From positions 4,878,479 to 4,942,478 of the forward strand of contig CM072899.1 of NCBI GenBank assembly GCA_037013685.1: a stretch of 64,000 nt of DNA. Direction: 5' to 3'. The notes beneath the pieces were generated by a model. The model ran no database searches. It saw nothing but the letters and a program-made list of their open reading frames with translations, and was not told the origin of the DNA. Both the position numbers and the translations under genes were made by a program. The stretch comes from Acridotheres tristis. Lineage: Eukaryota > Chordata > Aves > Passeriformes > Sturnidae. Of the stretch, positions 14,301 to 24,700 are shown one piece after another (position 1 is the first letter of the stretch; each line of letters opens with the position of its first letter).

Positions 14301-17184
14301 GGGCTTTACCTTTCTAAAAGCTGAGGGAGCCTTCCTGTAAATCATTACCAAATGTGTGGTTTTGACCTTAGCTCAGTGTGTCCCTGTCACAAATTAACCT
14401 TGCTCACCCTGACAGATTATTGTAAGGCAGATCTCCTACTGGTGCAGCCAATACTAAATTCGGCCAAACTGAATTCTGTGCATTGCAAATACTCTGTGTG
14501 GAAAGATAAGGCAGGATTTGTGTTGTGCTTGGACTGGGGAGGCAGCTGACCTGTGCATGTGTGCTCTCCCCAGCTCTGTGTGTGTGTTTGTGTGAGACTG
14601 CCTGTAACCAGCCAACATCTGTGTTGCTCCAGGCCAGATGTTTCCCCACACCACTGCCGGCAGCGCAGCGGAAGTCTGGAATCCCAGACCCACCTGCTGT
14701 CCGAGGCTCCTGCTGACAAGACAGCCTTCTCCCTCTCCAAATCCCAGCGGAGCAGCAGCACAGAGGTCCTGGATGATGGATCATCCTACACCAGCCAGTC
14801 AAGCACAGAGTATTACTGCGTGACACCCACTCCCAATCCGTATTACACCACTCAGACGCTCGACAACAGGACCAGGGGTCGAAGACGGTCAAAGAAACAC
14901 AACATTTCTGCTGCCAGTTCAGGAAGCATGCCAAACCTGGCCCATAAGGAAGTCCGCAGTGCTGTCTTCCACAAAAACCAGGAGCAGCTTTCCTCTAATT
15001 ACTATATTTCTGGATACTCCCCGTACACGGAGCCTGACGTGTATTACAATGGAGGATATGTTTATGAGAGTGACACGGAGGGGCAGTACAGTGTCAATCC
15101 CTCCTACCGCTCCTCGGCACATTACGGATACGAGCGGTACCGGGAATTCCGGTCCTACCACGAGGACGAGGTGGACAGAGTTCCACACAACCCCTACGCA
15201 ACCCTGAGGCTCCCGAGGAAGCAGGTTGCTAAAACGGAGCACATAACCAAAAACATTCACAAGGCCTTAGTAGCAGAGCATCTCCGTGGCTGGTACCAGC
15301 GTGCCTCCAGCCAGAAGGAGCAGGGTCACAGCCTGCAGGCAGGCTTTGAGTCGGACCGAGGATCTCAGAGGAGTTTGGGCTTTGCTGGTCTGCAGACGCC
15401 GTGCTCGCCGAGCAGCCGGGTGTCGTCCTTCTCTTCGGGTAATGTCTGATTTCATCTGTGTTTTTTGAGTGTTTTTGTAAGTCCCTGCTGTGCTTTCGGC
15501 TCTGCCCCCTGTCACTAATTCAGTGAAGTCAGCAGAGGCCAGAGCTCTGTCCTGAAAGGTGGATCTTGTTCCACCTTTCAGGACCTAAGTAGGATCTTGT
15601 TCCGTTCTTGGAAGGAAAGTCTTGCTTGGTACGTGCTCCTAAGGGTAAAACAGCCTTTACATTTGAGTTTCAGACAGGTGTAGGTAGCAACCAGAAGCAG
15701 TGTACAAAGCTTCATGCCATGTTGTAAATGCAGTGGCTGTGATGGCTTCCAAAATACAGCCCAGTGAGCATCACTGAATGTGTCAGAAAGCACTTTAAAA
15801 GATCCAGCACCTGTACAGTGCTTGCCTCCCTACAGGGCTTGTAAATCATTTTTTGTGTTTCTATTGTCTGCCTGTGTCCTGCAAAACCCCATAGAGATCA
15901 CTGATGAGAATTGTCTTGTTTGCCTCTGCTGATTTAGCTGAAGAAAGGTCTAATTTGTTGTAATCCTCTTTTTTTTTAATTCCAGCATCTTCTACAAACA
16001 CTGCTGGGAACTGGAGAAACCCCCTTGCACTGGGACTTTCAGACTACGATACCTTGTCTCATTCCTCCTACGCCAGCTGTTATGGGAATGTTTATGGCAA
16101 CCTTCCTTTGCAGAGCAGGTGAGTAGAAGATATGATTTTCTGCCCCTGCTTGTGGGACTCTCCCAAGGCCTGCAGAGACCCCAGGGTCTGCTTGGTCCTT
16201 GCAGGAAATCCTGCAGCTCTCACTGCTTCTGCGTGGCATTTTTGATGTGTCCCCCCCACCACAGAACACTTGTCTGTGAGGACAGAAAGCTCCTGCCCTG
16301 GGGAATGACTCTGCCCCCACAAATGCCATCACATTTAAATACACTTATGCTCAGTGTAATAAGTACCCCACGTGTGCCTCCTGCTTTGTGGGTTGCAGTT
16401 TGTGCTTGCTGCCAGACCGACTTGTGTGAAAATACTGAATTTTTAATTCTGTTTGTTTTAAAATAAATGAAAGTGTAAGGGAATACATAAAAGCTGCTGC
16501 TAGATCCTTTTTTTTTCTAAACTATGTGCTATGGGCTGTTTTACTGAAGTGATTTAAAATATCTATGGCAACAGTGTTTAAAAATACTGTTTCTACTAAT
16601 TTTTTAATTTCTTATAATTGAGCTTTGAAAATTCTGCTTGTATTAGCAGCTTTATCTAAATGAGGTTCATTAGCTATTTATTTTCCATATTCTGAATCAG
16701 TTGTCTGATTGTTCATCTGTTTTATTTTTTATTTGAATGTGATCATGGCAAACAAGCAATTAGTGCACCCAACAGAGCTGACAGAGCTCAAGGCCAGGTT
16801 GGATGGGGCTTGGAGCAGCCTGGTGTAGTGGAAGGTGTCCCTGCCTGGAGCAAGATGAGCTTTAAGATCCCACCAAACCAATCTGTGATACTGTGACAGT
16901 TTTGAGCAGCTGAGATTTCTCTTGCACACAATTTTACCGATAACAGCACAAAAAATAGGTTTGTCTTTGGAGGCAAACTCAAAATCACCAGCATGACTTT
17001 GAGCCCAAGGGGGATCCATGAATTTAGCCATCAGCTGATGCTGGTGCCTTGTCTGTGTTGCAGGACGTACGCAGAGCCAAGCCAGCTGGGAGGGGAGGAG
17101 GAGGATGGCGTGGAGGAAGAGCTGCCCAGCAGTGAGCAGAGGCTGTACTGGCATGAGGACTCCAAGCCTGGGACGCTGGTGTAG
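5281..17184 (+). CDS. FRMD4B: FRMD4B, FERM domain-containing protein 4B, 3' part (12 coding exons)
   Basis: Joined exons: 5281-5357, 5761-5899, 6393-6534, 6666-6799, 6887-7006, 8188-8416, 11063-11119, 12554-12701, 13841-13966, 14633-15438, 15986-16118, 17064-17184. They give one open frame of 743 codons ending in TAG; all phases agree and all introns are GT-AG. The first two exons encode the end of the FERM domain (motifs QWKQLENLYFREKKF and KSIWVMAISQHQFYLDRKQ). Next comes the Lys/Glu coiled region and REA/ELTGKMPKEYPL of the CUPID (DUF3338) domain shared with FRMD4A and INAVA, then a long Ser/Tyr-rich tail ending HEDSKPGTLV. The family protein (GRSP1) is a cortical scaffold that binds cytohesin-3/GRP1 and so links to ARF6 signalling and epithelial polarity. 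The human protein is about 1,030 aa, so roughly 290 N-terminal residues lie upstream of this window. FRMD4A is the alternative paralogue, but the tail and synteny with LMOD3 favour FRMD4B. Confidence 0.95.
5358..6392 (+). other. FRMD4B introns around window exon 2
   Basis: Two short introns (5358-5760 and 5900-6392) with ordinary GT-AG ends. Nothing else was recognised in them. Confidence 0.8.
5761..5899 (+). CDS. FRMD4B: FRMD4B window exon 2 (end of FERM domain)
   Basis: Acceptor acctcctcag, donor gtaagt. It encodes SVSRRTFGQSGLVVQTWYAN followed by KSIWVMAISQHQFYLDRKQ, the last helix of the FERM domain. It closes in phase 0. Confidence 0.94.
6393..6534 (+). CDS. FRMD4B: FRMD4B window exon 3
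   Basis: Acceptor taactccttcag, donor gtaata. It encodes AKIPSARSLDDIAMDLTEMG and a Ser-rich linker between the FERM and CUPID domains. It ends one base into a Gly codon. Confidence 0.92.
6666..6799 (+). CDS. FRMD4B: FRMD4B window exon 4 (coiled coil, CUPID domain)
   Basis: Acceptor gtgttttccag, donor gtgaga. It encodes GSQDSEVSEEQKKEK and a Lys/Glu/Leu heptad-like helix ending ELKKICLREA, the start of the cytohesin-binding region. Confidence 0.93.
6887..7006 (+). CDS. FRMD4B: FRMD4B window exon 5 (CUPID domain)
   Basis: Acceptor ctgttcctcag, donor gtgagc; exactly 40 codons. It encodes ELTGKMPKEYPLGAGEEPPQ and VRRRVGTAFKLDDNLLPSEE, which are strongly conserved in FRMD4A/B. Confidence 0.94.
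7007..8187 (+). other. FRMD4B intron
   Basis: A GT-AG intron between window exons 5 and 6. I see no repeat or RNA gene in it. Confidence 0.8.
8188..8416 (+). CDS. FRMD4B: FRMD4B window exon 6 (CUPID domain)
   Basis: Acceptor gaattttcag, donor gtgaga. It encodes DLESNFIIHQKLVEAAKKLA and later KKLQEIENSINEYRIKCGKK, the second helical half of the CUPID domain. Confidence 0.94.
9340..9366 (+). repeat. (ATCC)n microsatellite
   Basis: Six uninterrupted ATCC units followed by a partial one. It lies in an intron and may vary in length between individuals. Confidence 0.95.
10206..10228 (+). repeat. Poly-T run
   Basis: An uninterrupted run of 23 T in an FRMD4B intron. On the other strand it is poly-A, but no retroposon body was recognised beside it. 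Confidence 0.9.
11063..11119 (+). CDS. FRMD4B: FRMD4B window exon 7 (small exon)
   Basis: A 57-nt exon between acceptor ttattcacag and donor gtatga. It encodes DIIPSESSSLSDTTTYDD and keeps phase 1 at both ends, so skipping it would preserve the frame. Confidence 0.88.
11120..12553 (+). other. FRMD4B intron with CR1 fragment
   Basis: A GT-AG intron holding a truncated CR1 element near its 5' end and a short CA-rich tract at 11711-11739. No further exon was seen. Confidence 0.8.
11195..11350 (+). mobile_element. CR1 LINE 3'-end fragment
   Basis: The segment runs tcccatccctggaagtgttc, then aggccaggctggacagggct, ctgtccctgcccatggcagg, ggtcccttccaa and the tail tatgattctata. This is the standard order at the CR1 3' end. 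The copy is 5'-truncated and diverged, with no coding capacity. Confidence 0.88.
12554..12701 (+). CDS. FRMD4B: FRMD4B window exon 8
   Basis: Acceptor cctttccaacag, donor gtaggc. In phase 1 it encodes SPRLPPPKSLGVERIHLRKS followed by SINEQLLESRHS, a recognisable FRMD4B segment. The other frames are not supported. Confidence 0.9.
12702..13840 (+). other. FRMD4B intron
   Basis: A GT-AG intron between window exons 8 and 9. The 12-mer gtgattgtgtga occurs twice near 13290-13330. Nothing else was recognised. Confidence 0.75.
13841..13966 (+). CDS. FRMD4B: FRMD4B window exon 9
   Basis: Acceptor cctttgctgcag; donor is the GT inside cctgca/gtaagg. It encodes STHSSPFRTLERP and GGRSMPTTPVLTRNAYSSSH. 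The phase requires the donor one base before the apparent cag. Confidence 0.92.
13967..14632 (+). other. FRMD4B intron
   Basis: A GT-AG intron between window exons 9 and 10. It carries a short GT-rich tract (14577-14596) just before the acceptor. An open frame entering exon 10 from here is read-through, not extra exon. Confidence 0.78.
14633..15438 (+). CDS. FRMD4B: FRMD4B window exon 10 (large tail exon)
   Basis: An 806-nt exon, acceptor tgttgctccag, donor gtaatg. It encodes the Ser/Tyr-rich tail with QRSSSTEVLDDGSSYTSQSS, YSVNPSYRSSAHYGYERYRE, and EHITKNIHKALVAEHLRGWY. The upstream open frame from 14553 is intron read-through and is excluded. Confidence 0.95.
15439..15985 (+). other. FRMD4B intron with strong hairpin
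   Basis: A GT-AG intron. A 15-bp inverted repeat lies about 110 bases after the donor (listed separately). Confidence 0.8.
15549..15584 (+). repeat. Perfect 15-bp inverted repeat, 6-nt loop
   Basis: The arms gtcctgaaaggtgga and tccacctttcaggac are exact reverse complements around the loop tcttgt. The 12-mer GGATCTTGTTCC spans the loop (15561-15572) and recurs at 15592-15603. Confidence 0.95.
15986..16118 (+). CDS. FRMD4B: FRMD4B window exon 11
   Basis: Acceptor ttttaattccag, donor gtgagt. It encodes SSTNTAGNWRNPLALGLSDY and a Ser/Tyr-rich stretch ending GNLPLQS. It was too short to stand out as an open frame and was placed by phase and homology. Confidence 0.9.
16119..17063 (+). other. FRMD4B last intron with CR1 fragment
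   Basis: A GT-AG intron, AT-rich in its middle, with a CR1 piece near 16.8 kb. No additional exon was recognised. Confidence 0.8.
16782..16895 (+). mobile_element. CR1 LINE 3'-end fragment, diverged
   Basis: It contains caaggccaggttggatgggg, gagcagcctggtgtagtgga and aggtgtccctgcctgg, then a degraded tail ending ctgtgatactgtga. The usual catgggcaggg core is partly lost, so this is an older copy. Confidence 0.82.
17064..17184 (+). CDS. FRMD4B: FRMD4B terminal coding exon
   Basis: Acceptor ctgtgttgcag. It encodes TYAEPSQLGGEEEDGVEEEL and ends SSEQRLYWHEDSKPGTLV followed by TAG, matching the conserved FRMD4B C-terminus. Confidence 0.94.
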
Positions 17185-18790
17185 CCCCCCGTGCTGCCCC
17201 TCTTCCCTCCCCCTGCGTGCCTTGCACAAAACACCGCGGCTCCGAGGCGGACCTCGGGTGGAACTGGCAAAAGGAGCAAAAAGAGGAAGCAAGCTGTTCT
17301 GCTGGGAAAGGTTGAATTCAGCATTAAGAGGGACTGTAGCAAACAGACAAAGTCTTACCACAAATGGAGTTTCTTTGTGAATTCATACAGCCCACGGGAG
17401 CCAGGGCAAGCCACAGTTCATCGATGACCAGATGCAGCACTTGGTTGAAGTATTTATACTCAGCAAGCACTTTTTGGGAAGATTGGAAGGTGTTGAAGGC
17501 AAACCTCAGAGGAAAAAAAAAAAATGTGAAAAGGAGACTCTTATGGAAAAACCGGGAATTTCAGGAGCACAAGTCTGATGTCTGAAAGAAGAAGAAAAAA
17601 TGAAAATTTATTCTGCCATGGCTTATGAGGACCTGGAAGAGGTTTCATAGGCTTATGAAGGATAGATACTGTGTGTGTGAGTGAGGCAAAGGGTGACTGA
17701 ATCAGTATTGGAACATTACTTGAAGGAAGGCTGGAGTTTTTTTTATTATGGAGGTTTGAATGAGTCTGTCCAGTTTTTGGGGTGTTATTAAGAGTGTTTG
17801 TTAGCACCACAAGCAACTTCTGGAATGAAAAAAATTTGCTGACACATACGTTGTGTAAAACTATAGGTAGTTGTGGATTTGGAAACAGAAGCAGTCAACT
17901 TTGAACTCTTTTTTTCCCTGATAAAAAATAATTAATAGCGGCCCATTTAATGACCTTTCCATGGTACAACTTCACAGTGTGGAGGACTAGGCAAATTTTC
18001 ACCGTGGCTGCATGGTGACCCCTGTTCATTGAGTGACAGTGACACGTTCTTGTGCCACAGTGGATCGAGGACCCACAGTGGAGAGCCCCAGGGAACAATT
18101 TGGTAGCAATGGCCAGTATTTTAAGGTGGATACAAACAGAAACAGCCGAGCGGGTGCCTTAAAATGAGGGGCATTAGGATTGTACCACGAGTCACCTGAA
18201 CTGCCAGGTGCGTTGCAAAGTCACTGAGTGACAGAGCAGCGTTTTCACAGAACCATTTGTGTAGGAAAAAAAAAAAACCATGTGACTGCAGTCCTGGTTT
18301 AAGAGGGATAAACCTACCTCAGGTCATCCATCTGTAGGAACAAACTGGCATGGGGTTATCCTGCCTGATTCCTGATGACTCGTCTGCATACGGTAAAATC
18401 TCTCTCGTTTCTCAGCTGTACTGTGCTTCAGGATTCCAGAAATGGTGCTCTTTTGTTCTTTTATACAAAAGATTAGTTACTCCTTGTTCATATTGTGAAT
18501 AGAAAGGTTTCTGATAAACTTTTTTGACATTTTTTACCAGTATTCCAGAGCATGTAATATATACAGAAGGACACACTTGTTAAGCTGGTACTTAGTTGTT
18601 TGTATTATTAGAGTCGCGATTTGGAATTAAACGAACAAAAACAAAATAAAAAATAACTTATTTCCTTGGTTTTGCATATTTGTATAGCCTTCTAGAAATG
18701 CGAAAGCTCTTTTTGCTTATTCTTTTACTACTCCTGAATTTTTTAGACCTATTATTTTGTATAGGTCAATAAACTAAAAAGTGTGCTACG
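17185..18790 (+). other. FRMD4B: FRMD4B 3' untranslated region
   Basis: About 1.6 kb of non-coding sequence follows the stop codon. It becomes AT-rich towards its end and contains two AATAAA signals (18645 and 18768). The exact cleavage site is inferred. Confidence 0.75.
18768..18773 (+). terminator. FRMD4B: FRMD4B polyadenylation signal (distal)
   Basis: AATAAA is followed within 30 bases by a GT-rich stretch (gtgtgctacg). A second AATAAA at 18645-18650 could give a shorter transcript. Confidence 0.7.
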
Positions 18791-21700
18791 AAAACCACTT
18801 CAGCATTTCTCTTGTTTCTCCTTGAGTGCTTGGGAAAGTTCGGTGTGTGTTATTTCAGGGCTTTGAAGTAAATCACCGTGGTCTGATTTCTTTTGGCCTG
18901 TGGTGTTGGGTGGAGTGCAGAGGGTCAGTGGCTTTGTCTGAAGGAAGGTTAGCCCCAGGCAGGTCAGAGATCTGAATGAAAACATCAGAATATCAGGTCA
19001 GAATTTCTGCTTCTCCATCAGCTGTACTGAGGGAGCCAAGCTGGGCTCACTCAGCATCCCTCCAGTGATACAGAAGTGTCCTTGTGTTGTTGAAAATGCT
19101 TCTTGCTTATCTATCCTTGCACCTAGGAATTGCCACAGCCTTTCCCATTTGGAACATGGCTTCTGGGGTTTGTGTTGCTCTCTGGAGTTTGTTCCCCCTG
19201 GGACACCCAGCTATCTCGAAGAGTGACGACTGTTTCTGCACCCTGGTCACCCAGTAGTTGAGATTATTCAGTCTCACTCTCCTCTCTTCAGAGTTTTGTC
19301 ATCCCCTACTTTTTGTGTGTCCATAAACTTCACAACCACCACTGAATTTTGTTCTTATTTCTAGGTTGCTGGTGAGCATAGGTGTTAAAAAAACCTGCGA
19401 GTGTGCCCATTAAGATTACTCCCATGGCATTGTACTTTTTAATTTCTCCCAGCAGCATTTGAGGATTTTCTCCTTGCAAATTCTTCATAAATTGACTGCT
19501 CCCTGCTGCTACAAACCACCAGTGCTTTGAACAGGAAGCTGAATGATCCCAAGTCCAGTTCCTTACCCAGAGCTCATGGAATTGGTGCTCTCAAGGCTTT
19601 TCCTACAAGAAGAAAATGAGATGTGTAACAAGGCCTGTGCCCCATTTAAAGTTTAGTTTGCATTCATTTGTTTTAATGCTATAGCCATGGAGTTTTGTAT
19701 TGGCTTTTCCATCAGCTTTCTGGATTTAGTTCAGTCCAACACATCCATGTTGGCACAATGCTGGCAGTCAGCCTGGCCTCCCAGCTTGCTGGGACACTAC
19801 CAGGGTGATTTTGGATGAAGTTGTTGAGAAGATGGGAATTTGAGGTGGGTTTGGGTTGAGGATGGTCTGCTGTATTTGGGGGTATTATGTGTAAAACCTC
19901 CAGGGCCAAAGTTCAGAGCCTGGTTGCAGTTTCCAGTTGGCAAGAGCTGAGCAGAGGAGCTGGAAATCCAAGTGGAGTGGTGGAGCTGTAGCTCTTGAGC
20001 CCCTCTTGTCATTCTCTACATGCCTGGCTCTGCAAGGGTTTTGTTTCTAGGAACTTCTATGAAGAGTGGAAGTACAGCGTGAAGAAGGGGGCCCAGAAGA
20101 AGAGAATAAGAATATCCAACTTTTCTCAGTTGTTGCTTAGGGTCAGTCTTGGGTGGCACAGGGAGGGAAAGGGAGACCATGACGTCCCTGGGGCATCTCC
20201 TGCCGATCAAGGGAGCTGCTCCTGCACCCAGTTTGTTCCCCAGGACCTTTAACTTTGCCCTTTGCAGATTTCCAGCTTGCTTTGTTGCATTTCTGAAGTG
20301 ATATTTTGTTGCAAATGTTCAACTGTTCACAGTCTGTATAATGCAGCTGAGGAGGAGGTAATAAAGACATACTTGCAATCATTATCTTATTTGTTCACAG
20401 GTGAAATACAAATTGCCTGTGCTTTGTTTGAATTCCTATCTCATCTGTGTGTTGCTGTTTAACCACAGCCTGCCTCACCAGGGTAACTGAGGACATCTAG
20501 TGCCTGAGAGCAGAGCTGGAGAGAGGAGCCTTCCTGCCTCCTGTGCTCCTCTGGAATCCTTCCTGACCTCGCAGTATGAAGAAATCTCCAGAAATTCTGA
20601 TTTGGTAATACCAGAACAAAGCCAAGAGGTGAACAAGGTGAAACACCAGACCCACAGGGTTTGATTTTACAAACATCTCTCTCTTCAGAAGGTGGATGCT
20701 GCCGCTGGGAATGTGGAGGGGAAATAAAACCCCACTTAAATCTGTATGTAGTAGAATGTTTCTGAGTGCTTTTAGTTAAAAAGAAGACCCAGTCCTTGCC
20801 AGGAATCTTTAAAAAGGAATTTGGGCACTGAGCTAAAATAAGCCATGCCTGATATTTTTAATTGCTGTCTGCTTTTTCTCTGCTGTTTTGAACAAAAATA
20901 CTCGGAGATATGGGAGGACAAACAGTGATGGGAGTTGCCATGAGCCCCGTGGGAGGCTGGTGTTGGACATTCCTCCACTGCAGGGACCAGGAGGGATGAG
21001 GCTCAGGCCAGGAGCCCCTTCCCCCAACACAGGAAAATCTTTTAAGATCACTAATCTTTAAAATTCACCTGACTATACTTATGTGAAACTTTTTGGCCAA
21101 GGTGATTCAATGTGTGACTCTTGCAGGTTTCTGCTGACTTCTCATTTATGATCTGAGACTTGCTCAGCTAAAGTGTGAAAAATGCAGCAGCAATGTTTGC
21201 AGCTCCCGGATGGGTGAGAAGCCTCCTCCGTGACCCAGCCCATCCCAAAATGTGTGGTAGGAAATCCTATAAAGACTGAAGGTTTGCTCCATCTTGTGGG
21301 CTTTGGGATCATTGCAGGAGAGCTGCTCCAGGGCCTGGGATGCTCCTGCACTTGCCTGGCACTGTCTGGATAGGTTCACGCTACTCCTAGGAAGATTTCT
21401 GCATTCTACACTATTCTTCCATCTCCTTTGTACTTTTCTGTCATATTTAATAAATTTCTAAGGTATAAAAAACCTGACAGTTTCAGCTACAGCAAGGCCT
21501 CACACAAGTAATGAAATCTCTCTCAGTGAAATCTCTCCCAGGCAGGATTTATCATCGAAGTTTTTTACCCTGCACCCTGATGGAGCAAATGGAGCCTGAG
21601 GTGATATTTCCTCCGTGGAAGAAGGGGCAGTGCAAGCTGTGATCAGTGCTGGTAGCCCAGGAGGACACATGGCACAAAGGTCAGAGCCTTAATGACAGAG

Positions 21701-24700
21701 AAGCAAGACTTTTAACAAGAAGCATCTCCTTGCTATCCATCCGACTTCGTTATCCCTGTCTGTCATTTATGATGAACGGAATCACCATAAATCCTTCAGC
21801 AAGTCCTTGACTGCAGAGGGATGTGCTCTGCCTCCCAGGAGATCTCCTGCCCCATTCCAGCACAGCAGGAATGAGTCCCAATTTATATTTAATCATTAGA
21901 GTGCCATCAAAGAACTGCAGATGGAGAAGAGTTTGCAGCCAGCCAGGGCTCAGCTGGAGTAACTCTAGAAGAAATCCTTCCACCTGTTGCCAGCCTGAGG
22001 TCAGGGAAGGACGTGTCCCATGTGTACAGGACGAGGTGGCCATGTGGCCTCTGCATCATCACTGCCTGTGGGCTCGTTTTGGTGGCAGGAGTATGAGCTG
22101 TGGGGCTGTGATAGATTTGGATGCTGTAAAAAAAAGATACACCCTATTTCAATGTGAAGGGTGACATTATTTCCTAGGATGACTTTTTCTCATCTGCTCT
22201 GCTGGTGCTGAATTCAGTGTTTCATATAAACGTGGAGGTGATTGCTCCTTGCAAAGGTTTTGGTGTTGCTTCTTGAAGAATCCTTGACATCGTGTTACTG
22301 CAGTTCTGATTTAATGGTGCTGCCAGGCAACACTGGGAGTGAAACTGTAGATTTGGCCTAAAAAGAGAGGGTACATTTAATTCTAGCCACCGGTTTTAGC
22401 ATGAGGCTTTTGTCACTCCTGGGGTTCTGCCCTGCAAACCCAGCACACAGATAATTTGTGAGAATAAAGGTAGAGTTAGCAGTAAATAATTGCTGAGTTG
22501 CATATGCTGTCACAGATGGGTCCTTACACAGTTTTCAGGGAGATTAATGTCTTCTCTCAAGGTCTGAGCTTGCATTTCTGATGCAAGTATTGAATCTCTG
22601 AGCCTGTTTTGCACACAGATTTGCAATAGCAAGCCCTTGGTCAATAGTAGTAAACATTTTGGCAAATGCCCTGTGTAATGCCCATGGGTAGTGTGAGATT
22701 GAGCACCGTGTTTGCCTTGTCTGGGCGAGCTGTGCCCATCAGACAGGAGCCAGTGCTGCCCCAGGGTCTCTGTCCCCAGGCAGTCCCTGGTGCAGGGTTA
22801 GTGTCCCCTTTTGATGGCCATAACCAGCCTCAGCTCTGTCCCAAAGAAGGTGCAGCCACACTGAGGCAGCTCAGGGCACCTTTTGGGTTTGCCCATTGGT
22901 GAAAAGTCCCAGGTAGAGCTGTAGTTCAGTCCCTGAAGTTGTGGTCAGATAACAAACATCATAAATTACCTGTTTCCCGTAAAATAACAGAATTACTCAT
23001 GGTGTCCCACAGACCTGTTTTTTATTCACCACAGGCTGGTTTCCTACTCCTTTTGGCAGCTGTTAGCACTGTGCTTTGGGAAACAAACAAACATCCAGGG
23101 ATGAAAACACTCAGGTATTTAGAAGTGCTTCACCAAGGTCGCATAAATAACAAGCTGGGAAAGGAAAATACCAAGTTAGCAGAAACTAGTGCTGAGCGTT
23201 TCAGCATTTTGCCCATGTTTGTGCTATAAATAATATCTGGGAGCAGAAACTCCCCCCTATAGCCACAGATCTGCTCTGTGTAACTGCACATGCTGCTCCA
23301 GCCACTTTAGAATGTGGTCAGTAAAAAAAAGAGTTGGGAGGTGGCAGGGGAGGTGAAGTGCTGTTCAGTGGCAAGAAAACACAGAAAGTCAGTCTTTGGG
23401 GGTCAGAGTTGGAACAGGTTTTGGTTCTGAATGGGGCAAAGGTTTGTCCTGGGTCAGCCCAGACTGCAAGGAGCAGCTCAGTTGTCTTTTGTATCATCTC
23501 CAGACCCCCACCATCAAAATCTCAGTGTCAAGGTTCATTTGTGGGGCTGTCTCTTACCCCAGAATCATAGGGCTTTTGATATTTTTAAATAATTTGAACC
23601 AGTTGAAATAATTTAGAAATCCATCTGCTGATTATTTAGCCCTTTTTGATACAAACCAAGGCATACACATGACTTGCTGTTGCATTTCCCTACAGGATTG
23701 CTTTGGACAAGCCACTGAGGGTGGTGAGTGCCCTGATTTAGGTTCAAATGTTCTGTCCTTGATTTCTATCATGTCCAAAGTCTTCTCCATGCTCTTCTTT
23801 TTTCCCTAAAATTGTTAATGTTTTCTTTTCCCTGTAATCAAGAAGATGGATAATGACAGAGGTTGTTTGCTACTGCATAGGTACTGTAGCTGCTCTCAGA
23901 CTTCTCTAAAAATTGAAACAAAAAAATAAATAAATCACCAAGAAGAATCCAGGTCCCAACATAACAGGAGATACAGCTCCACTTGCTTCTCTAGAGGCAG
24001 AGGAAATGACAAGGCATCAACACAGTGATGAAGGGAGAGATCATGGGAGATGATGAGAGATCTCAGCACAGTGAGATTGGTTGAGCTGGGGCAGCAGTGG
24101 AGGGCTCCTCTCCCCCTCCCTGCTGCTCCATCCTGCCCTGATCCAGCCCCTGCTGTGCCTGCTGCTTCTTCAGGGTTTGACTTTGCAGCTCCCTGTCAAG
24201 CGACTTGGGCAAATTCTTCCAAAGTCAGATGTCCTTACTCTATTTAAGCAACAAACTTAATCTGATATATTTATATCTGGAAGAGTTTGGAGGTGTGGTG
24301 GGTGATTTTTTTTTCCCCTTGGTGTTTTTCCCACAGGGTGTCTCTCTATGACTGCTCCTGTTCCTCAGTGGTTGTTATTGTTAAGATCCCATCATCTGAC
24401 CCTTTATAATCCCTGTATTGGGTTACACTGCATTGCTGGACATGCTTGGTGTATGCTACTGATTGTCAATTTTAGACTCTCCCATCAGCCTATGAGTTTC
24501 TTAAAAGTAATGCAAGGTTATGTTACATGGGCACATTCCCTGACTCGTTCCACTTGCACTTGGAAATGCCATGGATTGGTGATAGAGGGGAATGAATGTG
24601 GGGAGGGTTTATAAGCAAAAAAATGAAAGCAAACATTCTAGAAATTGGTCTCCAATATTTGGTCAGCATGTGTCCTATCAATTACCTAAAAATTAGAACA

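Noticed and set aside
14404..14934. Minus-strand open frame of 176 codons
   Set aside because: It overlaps FRMD4B window exon 10 in antisense and resembles no known protein.
15549..15584. Hairpin as a microRNA precursor
   Set aside because: The stem is only 15 bp with a 6-base loop, shorter than a typical precursor.
16729..17361. Minus-strand open frame of 210 codons
   Set aside because: It is antisense to the last FRMD4B exon and 3' UTR, has no recognisable family, and crosses exon and intron alike. It is a shadow frame.
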